From assembly GCA_964460785.1 (NCBI GenBank), contig CAYWQB010000005.1, positions 1 to 64,000 of the forward strand: a DNA stretch of 64,000 nucleotides, written 5' to 3'. Below, piece by piece: positions 63,088 to 64,000 of the stretch. Both the position numbers and the translations under genes were made by a program. The DNA is from CAYWQB01 sp964460785 (GTDB lineage Bacteria; Chlamydiota; Chlamydiia; Chlamydiales; CAYWQB01). The notes below the pieces were generated by a model that was not told the DNA's origin, ran no database searches, and worked only from the letters and a program-made list of their open reading frames with translations. The first letter of the stretch is position 1. Each line of letters starts with the position of its first letter.

Positions 63088-63707
63088 AGACCTTTCCAGG
63101 GAAGAATTAAGGGAGATAACCCTTCCTCTTCAATACATTGCCCAATTGTGCATAGAGTTAGTTGCTGAAAAGAGGGGTAGTCTGAGGGGTGAGAGTAGTA
63201 GACACAGCGTAGCTCTAGCCCCCGTAAAGAGATGCTATTGAGGTGGCTTAAAATGGGAGCGTCTTTATCGACTTCCTCAAGCTCTAAAAGACGCTCTCGA
63301 ATTTTTCGAGAGAGGGAGGGAATGTTTGCAGCCGCTTGCGGAGCAAAGAAGATAGAGAGAGCATGCTGCCTGCCATCTCTTAAGCTCAGATTATACATTG
63401 GTTCATCGATCAATAAGCTATTAGGAACGCTCAGGGGCATCTTTTCAAGAGTTAAGATTTTAGAAGAGGCTTGCCCTTGTTCAATAACCTCACCAATTGT
63501 TTTTACTGAGGGAAGTTCAACCATTTGCCCAAGCTTTAGGTGTGACTGTGTGGGCAGAACAAACCCTGCCACAAAATGAGGAAGGACACTCTTTCCTAGC
63601 ATACCGACAGCTAAAGAAAGCATGAGAGGCCCTGCCACAAACTTTGGAGGGAAGAGAATGCATAACACAGCCACACTAAGGGCGACTAGCCACCATAACC
63701 ACTTCAT
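63084..63707 (-). CDS. Short MscS-like membrane protein
   Basis: 207 aa. Two N-terminal hydrophobic segments (WLWWLVALSVAVLCILFPP and FVAGPLMLSLAVGMLG) are followed by an MscS-type middle domain: LKLGQMVELPSVKTIGEVIEQG, the SVPNSLL motif and NLSLRDGRQ, then a degenerate C-terminal domain. It starts 12 bases after the stop of an MscS-family gene, so they are one operon. Shorter than MscS (~286 aa) and lacking a clear pore helix (TM3), so it may be a regulator or degenerate paralogue. Confidence 0.6.
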   Translation of the reverse strand: MKWLWWLVALSVAVLCILFPPKFVAGPLMLSLAVGMLGKSVLPHFVAGFVLPTQSHLKLGQMVELPSVKTIGEVIEQGQASSKILTLEKMPLSVPNSLLIDEPMYNLSLRDGRQHALSIFFAPQAAANIPSLSRKIRERLLELEEVDKDAPILSHLNSISLRGLELRCVYYSHPSDYPSFQQLTLCTIGQCIEEEGLSPLILPWKGL

Positions 63708-63719
63708 TGTTAACCTATA

Positions 63720-64000
63720 TTAAGAGGTCGGCTCTCCTCCCTGCTTTTGCTCGAAAATAGGAGAAAGCCCTTCTCCAAAGTGAATAGTTGAAGTTGGGAA
63801 TGCAATTTCAGCACCCTCCTCTTCGATGATTTGTCCAATTGCTAGTAACATTCTCTGTTTAACTTCATGAAACTCAATCCAGTTTGTGGTTCTAGTAAAG
63901 GCATAAACTAAGATGTCTAGTGAGGAGGGCCCAAACTCATTGAAAGCAATAATGATCGTTTGATTTTGGTCAATTTCCTCATGAGTATGGAAGAGGTTTT
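63720..64000 (-). CDS. MscS-family mechanosensitive channel, C-terminal part (cut by window end)
   Basis: The last ~93 codons of a gene running off the right edge. The visible part matches the MscS cytoplasmic domain: PSSLDILVYAFTRTTNWIEFHE, RMLLAIGQIIEEEGAEIAFPTSTIHFGEGLSP. Stop TAA at 63720-63722. The gene begins beyond 64000, so length and start cannot be given. Confidence 0.8.
   Translation of the reverse strand, partial: NLFHTHEEIDQNQTIIIAFNEFGPSSLDILVYAFTRTTNWIEFHEVKQRMLLAIGQIIEEEGAEIAFPTSTIHFGEGLSPIFEQKQGGEPTS

Overview
The window is a piece of a chromosome from an environmental member of the phylum Chlamydiae (a Simkania/Waddlia/Parachlamydia-type organism rather than Chlamydiaceae). 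The assignment rests on an Hc1-type lysine-rich histone-like gene (hctA) sitting next to rlmD, tgt and yajC; on a stand-alone nqrF; on a re-ordered version of the chlamydial block mfd-alaS-tkt-amn-efp with hemE/hemG; and on many long proteins of no recognisable family with coiled coils, as is usual for chlamydial inclusion or secreted proteins. Base composition looks moderate (low-to-mid forties % GC by eye). A run of exactly 100 N (33147-33246) shows that this is a draft scaffold. No tRNA, rRNA, CRISPR array, insertion sequence or prophage was seen.

Layout. 1-14.05 kb is a host-interaction and surface region: a ubiquitin-specific-protease-like deubiquitinase, an IspD/TarI-family cytidylyltransferase, two tandem paralogous inverse autotransporters (the second interrupted by an in-frame TGA), a CDP-alditol-phosphate-transferase-like gene and three paralogous CgeB-like glycosyltransferases. 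On the minus strand at 14-18 kb lie a one-TM periplasmic protein and a large TPR protein. 18.3-22 kb is hctA-rlmD-tgt-yajC. 22-34 kb holds very long proteins: coiled-coil proteins of 747 and 1489 aa, a 364-aa protein, and a ~1375-aa secreted protein with prealbumin-like repeats and a SUMF1-type C-terminal domain. 34-41 kb is housekeeping: htpG, nqrF, nadE, epmA, efp. 41-44 kb has a frameshifted gene relic, an unknown 497-aa protein and two small proteins, followed by amn. 44.5-55.5 kb is hemG-hemE-tkt (minus) and alaS-mfd (plus). 55-64 kb carries a HAD acid phosphatase lipoprotein, several chlamydia-type unknowns, a beta-propeller phytase, a HI0933-family flavoprotein and two MscS-like channel genes, the last cut by the window end.

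How the genes fit together. The first 14 kb reads as one functional neighbourhood: outer-membrane adhesins plus enzymes that could make and transfer a CDP-activated alditol phosphate and sugars. I infer a dedicated surface or adhesin modification pathway; this is the best candidate here for an undescribed system. The deubiquitinase, the phytase and the unknown long proteins are candidate host-directed factors. Three pathways are visible in part: haem synthesis (hemE, hemG), EF-P with its lysine-modifying enzyme EpmA, and NADH oxidation (nqrF).

The genome is tightly packed. Six of nine convergent gene pairs share interlocked stop codons in a 4-base YTAR overlap, and several same-strand pairs overlap by ATGA. 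Clear intrinsic terminators are seen at only five places.
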